This document shows, in pieces, positions 51,511 to 52,525 of a stretch of 52,525 bases of DNA (position 1 is the stretch's first letter; the number at the start of each line of letters is the position of its first letter). This DNA comes from Nonomuraea antri (lineage in GTDB: Bacteria; Actinomycetota; Actinomycetes; Streptosporangiales; Streptosporangiaceae), in NCBI RefSeq assembly GCF_013283785.1, contig NZ_JABCPZ010000052.1, positions 1 to 52,525 of the forward strand, written 5' to 3'. The notes beneath the pieces are model-generated. The model did no database searches, was not told the DNA's origin, and worked only from the letters and a program-made list of their open reading frames with translations. Both the position numbers and the translations under genes were made by a program.

Positions 51511-52457
51511 CGTTCCTCCACAGCGGTACTGATCACCTCGTCGGGCAAGGCGGCGGGTTGGGGGTGCCAGCCGCCGGGATCCAGGCACTCGGTCAGTGCG
51601 CGGTGAGCGGCCGTGGCGTCCAAGACGGTGGCGCAGACGCCGAGCGCGGCCAGCGTCCGCGCGCTTTCCTCAGCGCGGCGCAGCACTACGGCTGCTGCGG
51701 CATCTCGTCGCACTGAGCGGCGCCCGCGTGCGGGGGTGTGGTCGCGCAGCACGACGAGGACCTGGCGGGCCAGCAGGTCGCGGGAGGCGTTCAACTGCTG
51801 AAGGAATGCCATGTGCTCGCCTGCGCTACGGGCCAGCGACGGATGCGGGAGCCGGCCGATACGTCGGTCGAGCGCGTCGACGAGATCGCCGAGGTCGACC
51901 TGCCGGGCGCGGACGAGAATCTGCACTGGGGCCTCCAGCGAGTTGAGCCAGGCGCCGAAGGCGCCCACCAGTCCGGCTTGCTCGCTGATGGTGCGCAGAT
52001 GGAAGGACAGGGTGCTGGTCTCCACCAGCACCGCGACCCCGCCCTCGGCCAGCTCCAGAGCGCCGTCGGTGCGGATGGCCCGAACCGGCAACCGTAGCGG
52101 CGCGGGCAACGCGCCGCGCAACCGGCACCAGGCAGGCGGCGCGACGACACCGTCCGGGGCGGCGACCAGCCGCTTGGGCGTACGGGCGAACAACACGGCG
52201 GCGAGCGCGAACCGGTCGAAGGTCAACCCCTCGCGCCGGCCGAGCGCGATCACCAGCCCGACCGCGAGCAGAGGCAACAGCAGCCCGGCCAGCACCACGA
52301 TCGGCAGCATCTGGTGGAACAGGCAGTAGATGAGCGCGGCCAGCGCCCCGGTGACGGTGACGATGATGATCTGGCGCAGAGTGAGCCCGTAGGCGATCTT
52401 GTCGGGTTGGGCGATGTCGGCCGGGATGCGCGCGACCAGCGGTTCTGGCTCATTCAT
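51507..52457 (-). CDS. PrgI-like type IV secretion membrane protein
   Basis: A 316-aa protein. Residues about 10-75 carry two membrane helices (LRQIIIVTVTGALAALIYCL and the following LPIVVLAGLLLPLLAVGL) preceded by IPADIAQPDKIAYGLTLRQ, the typical start of PrgI proteins (VirB3-like). The remaining 240 residues are cytosolic. They have an ELAEGGVAVLVETSTLSFHLRT segment and repeated helical stretches, as in SCO6880-like actinobacterial homologues. ATG 52457 has GAGGAGG upstream and overlaps the stop of a preceding gene. First complete gene of the transfer operon in this window. Confidence 0.82.
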   Translation of the reverse strand: MNEPEPLVARIPADIAQPDKIAYGLTLRQIIIVTVTGALAALIYCLFHQMLPIVVLAGLLLPLLAVGLVIALGRREGLTFDRFALAAVLFARTPKRLVAAPDGVVAPPAWCRLRGALPAPLRLPVRAIRTDGALELAEGGVAVLVETSTLSFHLRTISEQAGLVGAFGAWLNSLEAPVQILVRARQVDLGDLVDALDRRIGRLPHPSLARSAGEHMAFLQQLNASRDLLARQVLVVLRDHTPARGRRSVRRDAAAAVVLRRAEESARTLAALGVCATVLDATAAHRALTECLDPGGWHPQPAALPDEVISTAVEER

Positions 52458-52525
52458 CAGCCGCGCCTCCTCGGCTGGCGGCGGGGTGGAGGGTCCAGGT
52501 GCAGGTGCAGCTGGCGGGGCCGGGA
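52457..52525 (-). CDS. Partial gene upstream of PrgI-like (C-terminal end only)
   Basis: The last 22 codons of a frame end at TGA 52459-52457, overlapping the PrgI-like ATG (TGATG). The visible tail is rich in Pro, Arg and Leu/His. In similar operons an integral membrane protein stands here. The frame and overlap support a gene, but nothing more can be said. Confidence 0.45.
   Translation of the reverse strand, partial: SRPRQLHLHLDPPPRRQPRRRG

Noticed and set aside
1..52525. CRISPR arrays, tRNA/rRNA genes and insertion sequences
   Set aside because: No repeat-spacer pattern, T-loop-like signatures in intergenic DNA, or transposase motifs were seen on reading; a dedicated tRNA scan was not possible.

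Overview
The window is high-GC DNA with frequent GTG/TTG starts, many 4-bp ATGA/GTGA gene overlaps, Ser/Thr kinases with extracytoplasmic sensors, XRE-TPR regulators, a BTAD regulator, an SSI-type protease inhibitor and an actinobacterial-type IV secretion module. This points to a filamentous actinomycete, perhaps of the Streptosporangiales or Thermomonosporaceae; the genus is inference. I recognise no housekeeping block, rRNA, tRNA, transposase or CRISPR array. It reads as accessory, island-like DNA.

Left part (1-21770) is a defence and signalling island, nearly all on the minus strand. At the left edge a SNF2 helicase and a very large N6-adenine methylase (5173-8244, 125-5176) overlap by 4 bp and match the drmD-drmMI pair of class 1 DISARM; drmA/B/C would lie beyond position 1. 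Upstream are a cytosolic kinase (8349-9515), two overlapping membrane kinases with a DMG in place of DFG and related ectodomains (9843-13549), an unrecognised helical protein (13795-14922), and a two-gene operon: a small two-helix membrane protein (19013-19489) and an NTPase-TPR protein (15432-19016). The last two carry matching short motifs (HSxV...VVQVxxVGGxVxI), one at the C-terminus of the membrane protein and one at the N-terminus of the NTPase. This is the layout of bacterial NLR/effector pairs joined by amyloid signalling motifs, and it is the best candidate for an undescribed system here. A divergent fourth kinase follows (19950-21770).

Middle part (21822-34767). A YdcF-like protein overlaps an XRE-TPR regulator. 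Then comes a tightly coupled minus-strand operon (32620 to 25937): P-loop kinase, two tandem dCTP-deaminase-like proteins, cytidine-deaminase-like protein, SAM methyltransferase, NAD-dependent epimerase, Gfo/Idh/MocA oxidoreductase and GT4 glycosyltransferase, followed by an APH-like phosphotransferase. It looks like a nucleoside or sugar-nucleotide pathway. A divergent XRE-TPR regulator (32890-34248) faces it across a promoter region with two 13-bp direct repeats 21 bp apart. An SSI-type inhibitor closes the segment.

Right part (34905-52525) looks like a conjugative or integrative element. It holds a membrane-anchored BTAD regulator, an HTH protein, a HATPase, a 1.2-kb stretch without a convincing gene, a double winged-helix protein with an acidic linker, a DUF932 protein, three related small helical proteins (the last fused in frame to a ParB-like domain), a GIY-YIG-RAMA protein, and a minus-strand transfer operon (PrgI-like, VirB4-like, VirD4/TraG-like, replication-relaxation protein, NlpC/P60 peptidase). 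Strong hairpins separate its transcription units. No integrase or att site is visible, so the borders are unknown.
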